Shown here: positions 1 through 8,983 of the stretch, in pieces | Layout: each line of letters opens with the position of its first letter | Numbering within the stretch: position 1 is the stretch's first letter | Assembly (NCBI GenBank): GCA_963677175.2 | Contig: CAXXES010000007.1 | Coordinates: 806,001-870,000, forward strand | Direction of reading: 5' to 3' | DNA: 64,000 bases | From: Sunxiuqinia sp963677175 | GTDB taxonomy: Bacteria > Bacteroidota > Bacteroidia > Bacteroidales > Prolixibacteraceae | Notes under the pieces: model-generated | Database searches by the model: none | Told to the model about the DNA's origin: nothing | What the model saw: only the letters and a program-made list of their open reading frames with translations | Translations under genes and position numbers: made by a program

Positions 1-858
1 ATAGAAAAAAATCAGTGAAACCGGGAGGTACAGCAGCGCGCCGAACAGCGCCGACGACTGCGCCTTTTTCTCCGAGCTGGTGGTCATGTAGCGTTGGACA
101 AAGTTCTGATCGATGCCGTAGTTCTGCAGGTTGATAAAAAGGCCATAGATCAATACCACCCAAAAGGTGGAATCGACCAGGCTGGAACCAAAGCTTCCCA
201 GGCTGAATTTGTTGTTGGCCGAAGCGATCTCAAATACCTGCGCTGGCCCTTCAGGCATCGAAAAGGTGAGCACGGCGGCACAAACCAGCGCCCCAATGAT
301 GAGGACAATTCCCTGGATGGCATCGGTCCAGACCACCGCCTGGATTCCGCCCATCATCGAATAGATGGTCACTGCAATGCCCGTTATGATGATGATGGTC
401 CGGATATTCCAGCCAAACAAGGCGTTCAGCGGAAGTGCCAGCAAGAGCAAGATGGCACCGGTGCGCATCAGTTGGGTGAGCACGTAACAGACCGAAGCAT
501 ACACCCGCGCCCAAGTCCCGAAACGGATTTCCAGGAAGTTGTAGGCGGAAATGCTTCCGATCCGGCGATAGAGCGGCACAAAAAATTTGGCCGCGAGGAT
601 AGCCGCGACAGGAATGGCAAAGCTGAAAACAAGCGCGTTCCAGTTCGATAGGTACGCCTTTCCCGGTAAAACCAAAAAACTGATGCTGCTGACAAAGGTG
701 GCAAAGATGAACATGCCCACGACCCATGCCGGCAGTTTCCCGCCTCCCGACATGAACTGATCTGAGGTTTTGTTACGGAGGAAAAAACTGGCGCCAAAAA
801 TGACGTTTCCAAGGGTGATGATGACAAATACAATCAGATCGATAACCGGCAGCTTCAT
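1..858 (-). CDS. Sodium/solute symporter (SSS/SLC5 family), N-terminal part, cut by the window edge
   Basis: The reverse strand is open from an ATG at 858 to base 1 and gives 286 residues with no stop, so only the N-terminal part is seen. It starts MKLPVIDLIVFVII and contains a series of hydrophobic helices with SSS-family features: the FLVLPGKAY segment after the second helix, LYRRIGSISAYNFLEIRFG, and GGIQAVVWTDAIQG. Members carry sugars, sialic acid, amino or organic acids with Na+ across the inner membrane; the substrate cannot be read here. The start lies one base after the stop of the upstream lyase gene (TAA, C, ATG), so the two are surely co-transcribed. The transporter therefore probably imports the substrate of that lyase or a precursor. 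Confidence 0.88.
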   Translation of the reverse strand, partial: MKLPVIDLIVFVIITLGNVIFGASFFLRNKTSDQFMSGGGKLPAWVVGMFIFATFVSSISFLVLPGKAYLSNWNALVFSFAIPVAAILAAKFFVPLYRRIGSISAYNFLEIRFGTWARVYASVCYVLTQLMRTGAILLLLALPLNALFGWNIRTIIIITGIAVTIYSMMGGIQAVVWTDAIQGIVLIIGALVCAAVLTFSMPEGPAQVFEIASANNKFSLGSFGSSLVDSTFWVVLIYGLFINLQNYGIDQNFVQRYMTTSSEKKAQSSALFGALLYLPVSLIFFY

Positions 859-859
859 G

Positions 860-1795
860 TTAGGTCGTTATTTTCAATTTACTGTTTTGAGTTTCCAAAA
901 AGTCCAGTCCATAGATGTTTTGCGCCATCTGCTTTTGGGTTTCTTCGTCGAACTGCTGAAATGGCATGGCGACAAAACCACTGCAAATCCCCAAAGCAGA
1001 CAGCGCGCTTTTAATGCTTTTAATATATTTTGAACTGTCCGGTCCAAGATCATATATTTTATCTTCGATTAGGATGACTTTTTCCCTAAGTTCAGCGATC
1101 TTCTTCAAATCTTTGTTTTTGGATGCCTCATACAAATCTACAAACAATTTGGGGAACAGGTTGGCCCCGCCGGCAACAGCGCCATGTCCGCCATTCATCA
1201 TCGTTTCAGGAATAAAAAGTTCGGTTCCGACGATCACCGAAAATTCGGGTGTGTCCCTAAACTCATCAATGAGCGCGTAAAAATAGGCGAGGTCGCCCGA
1301 ACTGTCTTTAACCCCGATGGCGCCCAGTTGCTGCGCTTTTCGCACGGTGCCCACCGACAGGTGCATCTTCGTGCACGATGGCATATTGTACAACATAAAT
1401 GGCAGGGGCAGCTTCGGAACCAGATATTCCAGGTAGTTCACCATTTCATCCTGCGACATGGGAACATAGTAGGGGGTCGAAATCACAACAGCATCGGCTC
1501 CTTCTGCTTTGGCTGTTTCGGCAATCTCCAGTGAGCCCTGAATGGAGGTATCGGTTATTCCGACAAAAACCGGGATTCTTCTATTGATTAAAGCACATGC
1601 TTTTTTGATGAATTCTTTTCGGATTTCATAGCTTAAATTGGGCGCTTCACCTGTTGTCCCCAGCAAAAAAACACCATGAACCCCTCCTTGGACGATGTAT
1701 TCAATCAGGTTGCGTAGACCTTGTTCATCCAATTCCGTATTGCTAAGGAGTGGGGTTACAAGCGGGGGTATTATTCCCATTAACGGTAGTTCCAT
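860..1795 (-). CDS. DapA-superfamily lyase/aldolase (class I, TIM barrel), probably not a true dihydrodipicolinate synthase
   Basis: A 311-residue protein beginning MELPLMGIIPP; an in-frame extension to 1942 exists but would be far longer than the family's usual 290-310 residues. It has GTTGE at 46-50, the Schiff-base lysine K163 in GVKDSSGD and the catalytic tyrosine Y136 in YNMPS. In true DHDPS the motif is YNVPSRTG and the Arg binds the aspartate-semialdehyde carboxylate; here that position is C141. It is therefore more likely a catabolic member (sialic acid, keto-sugar acid or hydroxyproline type). It is translationally coupled to the SSS transporter and divergent from an AraC regulator, which fits an inducible uptake and lyase operon. 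Confidence 0.85.
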   Translation of the reverse strand: MELPLMGIIPPLVTPLLSNTELDEQGLRNLIEYIVQGGVHGVFLLGTTGEAPNLSYEIRKEFIKKACALINRRIPVFVGITDTSIQGSLEIAETAKAEGADAVVISTPYYVPMSQDEMVNYLEYLVPKLPLPFMLYNMPSCTKMHLSVGTVRKAQQLGAIGVKDSSGDLAYFYALIDEFRDTPEFSVIVGTELFIPETMMNGGHGAVAGGANLFPKLFVDLYEASKNKDLKKIAELREKVILIEDKIYDLGPDSSKYIKSIKSALSALGICSGFVAMPFQQFDEETQKQMAQNIYGLDFLETQNSKLKITT

Positions 1796-1962
1796 ACTAA
1801 ATGAATGTAAAATGTTTTTTAAAATGACTGATATATGCCTACAAAGGAATGGGAATCCTACTCCACTTGCTTTATGTATCTTGTTCTCTTTGCATTGAAT
1901 TTTGACTGAAAAATCAATATAATTCCTATATATTTGCTTCAAACGGTTAAAAAAGCTTATTT

Positions 1963-2814
1963 ATGGAATTCATTTACGAAAAGATTTTTGTCCCGAACAA
2001 ACATTCGTTTATCACCCGGAGGCTGACGATGGACCCGAATTCGGAGAAAATACATTCGCATAAAAATTTTGAGCTTAACCTGATTACCTCCGGCTCGGGA
2101 AGGAGGATTGTCGGGAACCACATTTCCAGCTATACTTCAGGCGACCTGGTTTTGCTGGGGCCCAACATTTCGCACTGCTGGGAGGTGCTTGAGACGGAGG
2201 AAAACAAAGCGCCGGAATGTATTGTCACCCACTTTTACGAGAATATCATCAGCTCCGACTTCTTTAATATCCCGGAACTGGAAAATGTGATCGACCTTCT
2301 GAAAAAAGCCGACAGCGGTATCGTGTTTAAAGGTGCCAAAACAGAAAAAGTGGCTGCCACCCTGAAACGGATGGTCGATCTGAAAGGATTGGAACGTTAT
2401 ATTGGTTTGTTAAAAGTCTTCAGCTATTTGCTGTCCATCGAAGATCGCGAATTCCTGGCATTGCCTTCTTCATTACCAAGCTCATACGATAAGGACCGCG
2501 AACAAATTGACAAGATTTACGAGTATGTCTTTCAGAATGTTCAGGAAGGCATTAACCTGAAAGAGGCTTCGAAGCTAGTTTTTATGGAGCCAAACTCGTT
2601 TTGCCGGTACTTCAAAAAGAAAACCGGGCAAACGTTTATGGAGTACGTAAAAAGTGTACGGATCGGGATTGCGGCAAAATTGCTGGCTGAAACCGATAAG
2701 CCGGTCACCCAGATTTGTTATGAATGCGGATATAATAACTTGGCAAATTTTAACTATTATTTCAAGGTCATGCTGAAAAAGACCCCATCGGAATACCGTA
2801 GAGATTATAAATAA
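1963..2814 (+). CDS. AraC-family transcriptional regulator
   Basis: 283 residues. The N-terminal part (about 20-110) is cupin-like, with HSFITRR, KIHSHKNFELNLI and LLGPNISHCWEV, as in sugar-sensing AraC proteins. The C-terminal 100 residues hold two helix-turn-helix units, the second with GYNNLANFNYYFKVMLKKTPSEYRR. It is transcribed away from the DapA-like/SSS operon across a gap of about 165 bp, so control of that operon is the natural inference. The M81 peptidase gene follows 11 bp downstream and is probably in the same transcript. No ligand can be named. Confidence 0.9.
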   Translation: MEFIYEKIFVPNKHSFITRRLTMDPNSEKIHSHKNFELNLITSGSGRRIVGNHISSYTSGDLVLLGPNISHCWEVLETEENKAPECIVTHFYENIISSDFFNIPELENVIDLLKKADSGIVFKGAKTEKVAATLKRMVDLKGLERYIGLLKVFSYLLSIEDREFLALPSSLPSSYDKDREQIDKIYEYVFQNVQEGINLKEASKLVFMEPNSFCRYFKKKTGQTFMEYVKSVRIGIAAKLLAETDKPVTQICYECGYNNLANFNYYFKVMLKKTPSEYRRDYK

Positions 2815-2825
2815 AACATACCCAA

Positions 2826-4394
2826 ATGAAAAATAAATTAAACCTGATGATCCTGGCTTTTCTTCTGTGTTGTGCCGGATGTAGTCGCTCACCTGAGACA
2901 AGACAGCAAAAATTACCACACATCGCCCTGGTTGGCTTAGGGATTGAGTCGAGTACATTTTCGCCGGCACAAACCCACGAAGATGCCTTTCATACCTGGG
3001 AAGGCGATGAAATCTTTTCGTACTATCCGTTCTTCACCGATTCGGCGCTTTTGCAGCGCGCACAATGGTCGCCAATCAAGATTAGCCGAGCCATTCCCGG
3101 CGGCATTGTCACCCGCGAAACTTATGAGTCGCTGGTTGGAAAAACACTCGAATTGCTCGAACAGAATAAACCCTACGACGGGGTGTTTCTGGACATTCAT
3201 GGAGCCATGAGCGTGGTTGGGCTGGATGATCCTGAAGGAGATTTCATTCTGCGTATCCGCGAAATGATTGGCTATCAAGCAATTATTTCGACATCGATGG
3301 ATTTGCACGGCAACGTTTCCTTGCGTTTGGCAGAAAACACCGACCTGATTACCTGCTACCGATTGGCACCTCATGAAGATGCGTGGGAATCGCGGCAACG
3401 GGCGCTCGAAAACCTGCTCGACCGGGTAGAAAGTGGGAAAGGCAAGCCAGCGTATAAAGCCTGGATTCCAGTTCCCATTCTGCTGCCGGGCGAAAAAACA
3501 AGCACGCGTATTGAACCGGCCAAAAGCTTGTACAAGGCAGTTGCTCCCGCCACCGAGCAGGACGGCGTTATCGATGCTGCCATTTGGGTGGGCTATGCCT
3601 GGGCCGACGAACCCCGAAACCATGCGGTGGTGATGGCTTATGGCGACGACCAGAAGCAAGTAGGTGAAGTTTCCGAACAACTGGCTCAACATTTTTGGAA
3701 GGTTCGAAGCGAATTCTCGTTTGTGGCGCCAACAGGCACACTCGAAGAATGCCTGGATCAAGCCATTGAAAGCTCAAAGAAACCATTCTTCATCAGTGAT
3801 TCGGGCGACAACCCCACAGCAGGAGGCGCCGGCGATGTCACCTGGACGTTGACCGAAGTATTGAAACGTCCGGAGTTTAAATCAGCCAGCGGCCCATCGC
3901 TGATTTACGCTTCCATTCCCGGGCCTGAGCTGATTGAAAAAGCCGTAGCAGCCGGCGTCGGCTCAAAGGTTGAAGCCAATGTAGGCGCTATGGTTGATGA
4001 CCGGTATGCTCCGCCTCTACGAATTTCCGGTACCATCCGGTCCATTGTACAGGGAGACAAAAATGCGGAAACCGAAGTGGTGGTTCGCGTGGGGAGTGTG
4101 GATATTATAGTGACCAAGAAACGGAAACCATACCATACCGAAGTCGACTTCACCCGGCTGGGCCTCAACCCGAGAGAAGCAGACATTGTCATGGTAAAAA
4201 TTGGCTACCTGGTTCCCGAGCTGTTCGACATGCAGGCCGATTGGCTGCTGGCACTGACACCGGGCGGGGTTGATCAGGATTTAGAACGTTTGGATTATCA
4301 ACGCATCATGCGTCCGATGTTCCCACTCGATAAGGATATGCAAGACCCCGATCTCACAGCCAGGTTTGTACCAGTTTCAGGGCAACAGGAATAA
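2826..4394 (+). CDS. M81-family (MlrC/microcystinase-C-like) metallopeptidase, lipoprotein
   Basis: 522 residues with an SPII signal (LAFLLCCAGC, Cys20), so probably membrane-anchored and exported, which is unusual because many MlrC relatives are cytoplasmic. The M81/DUF1485 core is clear: VGLGIESSTFSP near the start, GVFLDIHGAM, TSMDLHGNVS and YRLAPHEDAWE supply the His/Asp/Glu metal ligands of the N-terminal domain, and SDSGDNPTAGGAGD begins the C-terminal domain. MlrC opens linear microcystin peptides; the substrate of most relatives is unknown. Linkage to AraC, DapA-like and SSS genes suggests catabolism of a small amide compound rather than toxin breakdown. Confidence 0.85.
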   Translation: MKNKLNLMILAFLLCCAGCSRSPETRQQKLPHIALVGLGIESSTFSPAQTHEDAFHTWEGDEIFSYYPFFTDSALLQRAQWSPIKISRAIPGGIVTRETYESLVGKTLELLEQNKPYDGVFLDIHGAMSVVGLDDPEGDFILRIREMIGYQAIISTSMDLHGNVSLRLAENTDLITCYRLAPHEDAWESRQRALENLLDRVESGKGKPAYKAWIPVPILLPGEKTSTRIEPAKSLYKAVAPATEQDGVIDAAIWVGYAWADEPRNHAVVMAYGDDQKQVGEVSEQLAQHFWKVRSEFSFVAPTGTLEECLDQAIESSKKPFFISDSGDNPTAGGAGDVTWTLTEVLKRPEFKSASGPSLIYASIPGPELIEKAVAAGVGSKVEANVGAMVDDRYAPPLRISGTIRSIVQGDKNAETEVVVRVGSVDIIVTKKRKPYHTEVDFTRLGLNPREADIVMVKIGYLVPELFDMQADWLLALTPGGVDQDLERLDYQRIMRPMFPLDKDMQDPDLTARFVPVSGQQE

Positions 4395-4440
4395 AAATAC
4401 TCCCCGGGTGAAAACTGTTCGCCCGGGGAGTAATTTTTAA
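4394..4440. terminator. Bidirectional intrinsic terminator between M81 gene and GH51
   Basis: Arms ACTCCCCGGG at 4399-4408 and CCCGGGGAGT at 4422-4431 are perfect and can be extended inward by a T-G pair and GAA/TTC. The stem is flanked by A-rich sequence on the left and T-rich sequence on the right, so it works for both convergent genes. Confidence 0.9.
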
Positions 4441-4453
4441 AAAGTTCCCTGTG

Positions 4454-6391
4454 TTATTCCAGTATAAAAACGTGAAAGGACTCGGCTTCCAATTCGGCAT
4501 GTAAGGTTGTGCCGCTTATTGAAACAGGCTTTTCAGTTGGTACAATCAAATCCGGATTATCCAAGGTGTTTTCCACTTTTAAATCACCTTTTAAAGTAAT
4601 TTGCTTTCCTGCTTTCTTATCCAGCTTCAGCTTGCTGAAATCGAAATCAACGGCTCTCGGTTCTCTCGATGTATTGGCAATTTTGATGATCAATTGATTT
4701 TTCTTGTCGTCAATCACCGAACTCGCATACAAACCATCTTGCCCAGTCAGGTTTTCCTTCTCCCTGGTAACTTCAAGGGCTTTGGTTCCTTTGTGATGGG
4801 CATACAATTGCTGCACGTAATAGTTGGCCGACTTGACCGAGCGCAGGTTGTCGAACCAAATCATGTCGGGTTTCCACTGCCAGGCATCAACATGGGCAAA
4901 AAGCGGTGCGTAGGTAGCCAGGTGAACCACGTCGGCGTTACGCTCCAGTCCGGTCATAAAGGCCGCTTCGCACAATGCTGAATAAAATGAATTCTTCTTC
5001 TGAGGATGGTCGTGACAAGCATACTCGCCGGCAAACACCTTGGGCCCTTTGCGATCGTACGAATCGTAACGGTCCGCACTATTCAAAAACCACTCCGGAT
5101 CCTTGTAGTAATGCTCGTCCACCAAATCCACATCCAGGCGCTTCATTTCGCCCCACAGGTAATCAAATTGCTCGCCATCAGCACTTGGCCCCGAAGATCC
5201 GATGACCAGCATATCTGGATATTTGGCATAAATGGCATCCATAAACTGTTCCAGGTGGTTCGGAAAATCCTCGCCCCACTGCTCATTTCCAATACCAATC
5301 ATTTTCATGTTGAAGGATTCGGGATGTCCCATTTCGGCACGCACTTTTCCCCAGGTTGATGTGACGGAGCCATTGGCAAACTCAATCAAATCCAGTGCAT
5401 CCTGAATGTAGGGCTCCAGGTCTTCGCAAACCTCTTCTGTGGCATACTGGCATGCTATTCCGCAGTTGACAACAGGAAGGGCATCGGCCCCCAAATCTTC
5501 ACACAATAAAAAATACTCGTAAAAACCCAGTCCGTACGATTGAAAATAGTCGGGCGTAAACCGATGCTGAAATTCATAGTTCCAGCGATTTTCATTCACC
5601 GGACGATTTTCAACGGGGCCCACCGAATTCTTCCATTGGTAGCGTGTTTCCAAGTTATTTCCTTCAATGATACATCCACCGGGGAAGCGAAAAATTCCGG
5701 GTTTCAAGTCAGCCAGTGCCTGGGCCAAATCCTGACGCATGCCATTCTCACGTTCTTTAAAGGTTTTTTCAGGGAAAAGCGACACATGCTCCAAATCAAG
5801 TGCTCCTGGGGTGCGAAGGTCAATCCGTAAGCTCGCATGAGAGTCTGTCCAGGCAGGCGAAAGATCTACACGATATTTAGTCCACTCACCCGAAGTGACT
5901 TCCATATCTGCATGAGCCATAATCTCAGCACCAGACGAAATCAGTTCAATCCGTAGTTTTTTTGCCTCATCATCGACTGTACGGGCATAAAAAGTAAGTT
6001 GATATTTATCGCCTTCTTTCGCGCCAATTCCGCGAAATCCTTCATTAATAACTCCGGTTCCGGTTAGCAAACCAGAATTGGTTAAGCGCAGGTAATTTGG
6101 ATTGCGCTCGAATGGAGCACCAGAGGTTTCTACTGAAACATGCCCATAAGTTAACCATCCCATGGTTGGCGAATTGGTGAAATCAAACGAACGGTTTTTG
6201 ATTAACTCGGCATACAAGCCTCCATCAGCACCAAAGTTAATGTCTTCGAAAAACACGCCATACATGTTTGATTGAATAGGAATTTCCTTCTTCGGCTTTT
6301 TAATCGAAATTTCATACGTTTTCTCCTGGGCCTGTACCTGAAAAGTGGCACAGATAAACGCCAGCAGTAAGATTAGGTTTTTTGTCTTCAT
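4454..6391 (-). CDS. Alpha-L-arabinofuranosidase, GH51
   Basis: 645 residues with an N-terminal signal peptide (about 21 residues, ending VQAQ), so periplasmic or secreted. The catalytic barrel carries GVFFEDINFGADGGLYAEL, FRFPGGCIIEG and IGIGNEQWG with the probable acid/base E370; VFAGEYACHDH supplies the probable nucleophile E456, after DEHYYKDP. A C-terminal beta domain follows. GH51 removes terminal arabinofuranosyl groups from arabinan, arabinoxylan and arabinogalactan. The gene is monocistronic, convergent with the M81 gene and divergent from speA, so it is not part of a visible PUL. Confidence 0.93.
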   Translation of the reverse strand: MKTKNLILLLAFICATFQVQAQEKTYEISIKKPKKEIPIQSNMYGVFFEDINFGADGGLYAELIKNRSFDFTNSPTMGWLTYGHVSVETSGAPFERNPNYLRLTNSGLLTGTGVINEGFRGIGAKEGDKYQLTFYARTVDDEAKKLRIELISSGAEIMAHADMEVTSGEWTKYRVDLSPAWTDSHASLRIDLRTPGALDLEHVSLFPEKTFKERENGMRQDLAQALADLKPGIFRFPGGCIIEGNNLETRYQWKNSVGPVENRPVNENRWNYEFQHRFTPDYFQSYGLGFYEYFLLCEDLGADALPVVNCGIACQYATEEVCEDLEPYIQDALDLIEFANGSVTSTWGKVRAEMGHPESFNMKMIGIGNEQWGEDFPNHLEQFMDAIYAKYPDMLVIGSSGPSADGEQFDYLWGEMKRLDVDLVDEHYYKDPEWFLNSADRYDSYDRKGPKVFAGEYACHDHPQKKNSFYSALCEAAFMTGLERNADVVHLATYAPLFAHVDAWQWKPDMIWFDNLRSVKSANYYVQQLYAHHKGTKALEVTREKENLTGQDGLYASSVIDDKKNQLIIKIANTSREPRAVDFDFSKLKLDKKAGKQITLKGDLKVENTLDNPDLIVPTEKPVSISGTTLHAELEAESFHVFILE

Positions 6392-6741
6392 AATATCAAA
6401 TTAATCAATGAGTAAGTCTTAAAAGCAATAATAGTATCTCGCATGCAAGTTACAAATTTCATAAGAGTAAAAAATACTTTTAAGAGATATTTACTGAACC
6501 CGCTCCTCTTTCGCGGAGCTGTTCTTCTCATTTAAATTGAACACAAGCTGGTTTGTACAAATTCATTTGAGCCAGAGTCAACCGAACACCTGCGGACGAA
6601 TAAAAGCTTCCAAAAAGCTGCTTTTTCCATCCGCAGACTGCTTCTTATTCCGAAAAAATTGTTTCGTTCAGATTTGCGTTTTAATATTGTCTATTGTATT
6701 GATTGATCAACTATATTTGAAGCCCGAATAAAATACGTTTA
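6392..6741. other. 350-bp divergent intergenic region between GH51 and speA
   Basis: No gene is seen. It contains a structured segment at 6590-6636 (arms CTGCGGA and TCCGCAG enclosing AAAAAGC/GCTTTTT) and a good -7 box for speA at 6712-6719. The hairpin lies upstream of that box, so it is not a speA leader structure unless another promoter exists. Its role is unknown. Confidence 0.5.
6712..6719 (+). promoter_or_regulatory. Predicted -7 box of speA
   Basis: TATATTTG matches the Bacteroidota -7 consensus TAnnTTTG exactly. A TTG at 6687-6689, 22 bp upstream, can serve as the -33 element. Transcription would begin near 6726, leaving a leader of about 16 nt before the ATG at 6742. Confidence 0.55.
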
Positions 6742-8658
6742 ATGCAAAAAGCACAACAAATTACTATGAGAAAATGGCGCATAGAAGATAGCGAGGAACT
6801 CTATAATATCAATGGTTGGGGAATCAACTATTTTTCGGTTAACGAGAAAGGAAACGTGGTTGTTACCCCCCAGAAAGACGGAGTTCAGATTGACTTAAAA
6901 GAATTGATTGACGAATTGCAGGTGCGGGATGTTGCTGCCCCCATGCTAATTCGCTTTCCAGATATTTTGGACAGCCGGATTGAAAAGATGTCCAACTGTT
7001 TTAAAATTGCCGCTAAAGAATACAATTACAACGCGCAAAATTTCATCATCTACCCCATTAAAGTCAACCAAATGCGGCCAGTTGTTGAAGAAATTGTCAG
7101 CCATGGCAAAAAATTTAATATTGGACTGGAAGCTGGTTCCAAACCCGAGTTACATGCAGTTATTGCGACGAACACCAACAACGACTCACTGATTATCTGC
7201 AATGGGTACAAAGATGAAGACTACATAGAATTGGCTTTGCTGGCTCAAAAAATGGGACGGCGGATCTATATCGTGGTGGAAAAACTGAACGAGCTTAAAC
7301 TCATTGCCCGCATTGCCCGCCGGTTAAAAATAAAACCCAATCTGGGCATCCGTATTAAACTGGCCAGCTCGGGAAGCGGAAAATGGGAAAACTCCGGTGG
7401 CGATGTCAGCAAATTTGGACTGACTTCGAGCGAACTGCTTGATGCCATGGAATATTTGCACGAAAACGAATTGGTCGACTGTCTTAAACTGGTTCATTTT
7501 CATATTGGAAGCCAGGTCAACAAAATCCGGCGCATCAAAATTGCTTTGCGCGAAGCATCACAATTTTACGCCCAGATGTGTCTGAGCGGCTTCAATATCG
7601 AATTTGTTGACATTGGTGGTGGATTGGGAGTTGACTACGACGGCACCCGTTCGGCCAACAACGAGAGCAGCGTAAACTACAGCATTCAGGAATACGTGAA
7701 CGATGCGATTTCGACCATGGTTGATGTCAGCGATAAAAACAACATCCCCCACCCCAACGTCATTACCGAGTCGGGGCGTTCGCTGACCGCTCACCACTCG
7801 GTACTTATTTTTGAAGTGCTGGAATCGACTTCATTGCCTGAGTGGGATGATGAAGAAGAACCTCTGGCGGATGATCATGAACTGGTGAAAGAGTTATATT
7901 CGTTGTGGGATACCATTAACCAGCCCCGCATGTTGGAAATTTGGCACGACGCGCAGCAAATACGTGAAGAAGCGCTGGACCGTTTCAGCCTTGGATTGCT
8001 CGATCTGAAAACCCGCGCCAAGGTGGAACGTCTATTTTGGTCCATCGCCCGCGAAATTCAACAGATGACAAGCAAAATCAGGCACGTGCCTGAAGAGTTG
8101 AATCAACTGGAAAAGCTACTGGCTGATAAATACTTCTGCAACTTCTCGCTATTTCAGTCTCTGCCAGACTCCTGGGCAATCGATCAGATTTTCCCAATTA
8201 TGCCGCTTCACCGACTCGATGAAAAACCCGACCGGGCAGCGACAATACAAGATATAACCTGCGACTCGGATGGCAAAATCGACAACTTTATTTCCACCCG
8301 GAACCTTTCGCATTACCTGCCTGTGCATAAATTGAAAGCGAAAGAGCCCTATTACATCGGGGTGTTTTTAGTGGGTGCCTACCAGGAAATTCTGGGCGAT
8401 CTGCACAACCTGTTTGGCGACACAAACGCCGTTCACGTTTCAATTGACGGAGACGGATATTCCATCGATCAGATCATTGACGGGGAAACCGTGGCCGAAG
8501 TGTTGGACTACGTGCAGTACAACCCCAAAAAGATGGTGCGTACCGTTGAAACCTGGGTGACATCATCCGTCAAAGCCGGTACAATTTCAGCCAGCGAAGG
8601 AAAAGAATTTCTGTCTAACTACCGATCAGGCTTGTATGGTTACACCTATTTGGAATAG
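6742..8658 (+). CDS. speA: Biosynthetic arginine decarboxylase (PLP, fold III)
   Basis: 638 residues, the usual size of SpeA. It converts arginine to agmatine, the first step of the agmatine route to putrescine and spermidine, in the cytoplasm. K107 in YPIKVNQMRP is the PLP-binding lysine; HFHIGSQ and EFVDIGGGLGVDYDG are the family's barrel motifs, and GVFLVGAYQEILGDLHNLFGD is the C-terminal PLP and active-site segment. The ATG at 6742 is used because it lies just after a good promoter; an alternative ATG sits eight codons downstream. The gene appears monocistronic. Confidence 0.95.
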   Translation: MQKAQQITMRKWRIEDSEELYNINGWGINYFSVNEKGNVVVTPQKDGVQIDLKELIDELQVRDVAAPMLIRFPDILDSRIEKMSNCFKIAAKEYNYNAQNFIIYPIKVNQMRPVVEEIVSHGKKFNIGLEAGSKPELHAVIATNTNNDSLIICNGYKDEDYIELALLAQKMGRRIYIVVEKLNELKLIARIARRLKIKPNLGIRIKLASSGSGKWENSGGDVSKFGLTSSELLDAMEYLHENELVDCLKLVHFHIGSQVNKIRRIKIALREASQFYAQMCLSGFNIEFVDIGGGLGVDYDGTRSANNESSVNYSIQEYVNDAISTMVDVSDKNNIPHPNVITESGRSLTAHHSVLIFEVLESTSLPEWDDEEEPLADDHELVKELYSLWDTINQPRMLEIWHDAQQIREEALDRFSLGLLDLKTRAKVERLFWSIAREIQQMTSKIRHVPEELNQLEKLLADKYFCNFSLFQSLPDSWAIDQIFPIMPLHRLDEKPDRAATIQDITCDSDGKIDNFISTRNLSHYLPVHKLKAKEPYYIGVFLVGAYQEILGDLHNLFGDTNAVHVSIDGDGYSIDQIIDGETVAEVLDYVQYNPKKMVRTVETWVTSSVKAGTISASEGKEFLSNYRSGLYGYTYLE

Positions 8659-8703
8659 AAAGGCACTTAACTTATCAAAGTAGACTCCAGGTTTCTATTT
8701 CCA

Positions 8704-8813
8704 AAAGATTAACTTATAACCGTGGACGGATTAAGTTAGATTCTTGGAAAGATTAACTTATAAATTCCGGAAGATCAACTTATAATTTTAGAAAGATGGG
8801 CTTATAATCTGCC
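8704..8813. repeat. Tandem array of five 22-bp units (core GATTAACTTATAA)
   Basis: The core GATTAACTTATAA or variants (GATTAAGTTAGAT, GATCAACTTATAA, GATGGGCTTATAA) starts at 8707, 8729, 8751, 8773 and 8795, exactly 22 bp apart each time. The rest of each unit is poorly conserved. A related TTAACTTAT at 8667 may be a decayed earlier unit. The array fills much of the 325-bp gap between speA and the uracil-DNA glycosylase gene and ends just before a terminator hairpin; nothing else is seen in the gap. Confidence 0.85.
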
Positions 8814-8821
8814 GCCTAAAG

Positions 8822-8857
8822 AAAGAGACCGTCCTTTTGGGACAGCCTCTTTTTTAT
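8822..8857 (+). terminator. Intrinsic terminator downstream of speA
   Basis: GTCC/GGAC with outer AAAGAG/CTCTTT arms around a short T loop, followed by TTTTTTATTT. The stem has two A-C mismatches on the plus strand that would be G-U pairs on the minus strand, so orientation is not certain, but the U tract favours the plus strand. Confidence 0.6.
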
Positions 8858-8983
8858 TTCCGCTCTGCAGTTCAATCAATATTACCTATATCAAGGTTGT
8901 GAGTTAAAAACCAAGTGACCAGTTCATCCGTTACTTGTTCAAAGAAAAATTAGTGTGATGCAAAAATCAACTTTTGAAAAACC

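Noticed and set aside
251..833. Other minus-strand open frames at the left edge
   Set aside because: They lie in wrong frames of the SSS transporter, whose own frame is open from 858 to base 1.
2937..3761. Long antisense open frame opposite the M81 gene
   Set aside because: No family features, and the opposite strand encodes a clear M81 protein; it is a shadow of biased codons.
8704..8813. CRISPR-like reading of the tandem array
   Set aside because: Units are contiguous with only about 13 conserved bases and no unique 30-bp spacers; there are no cas genes.
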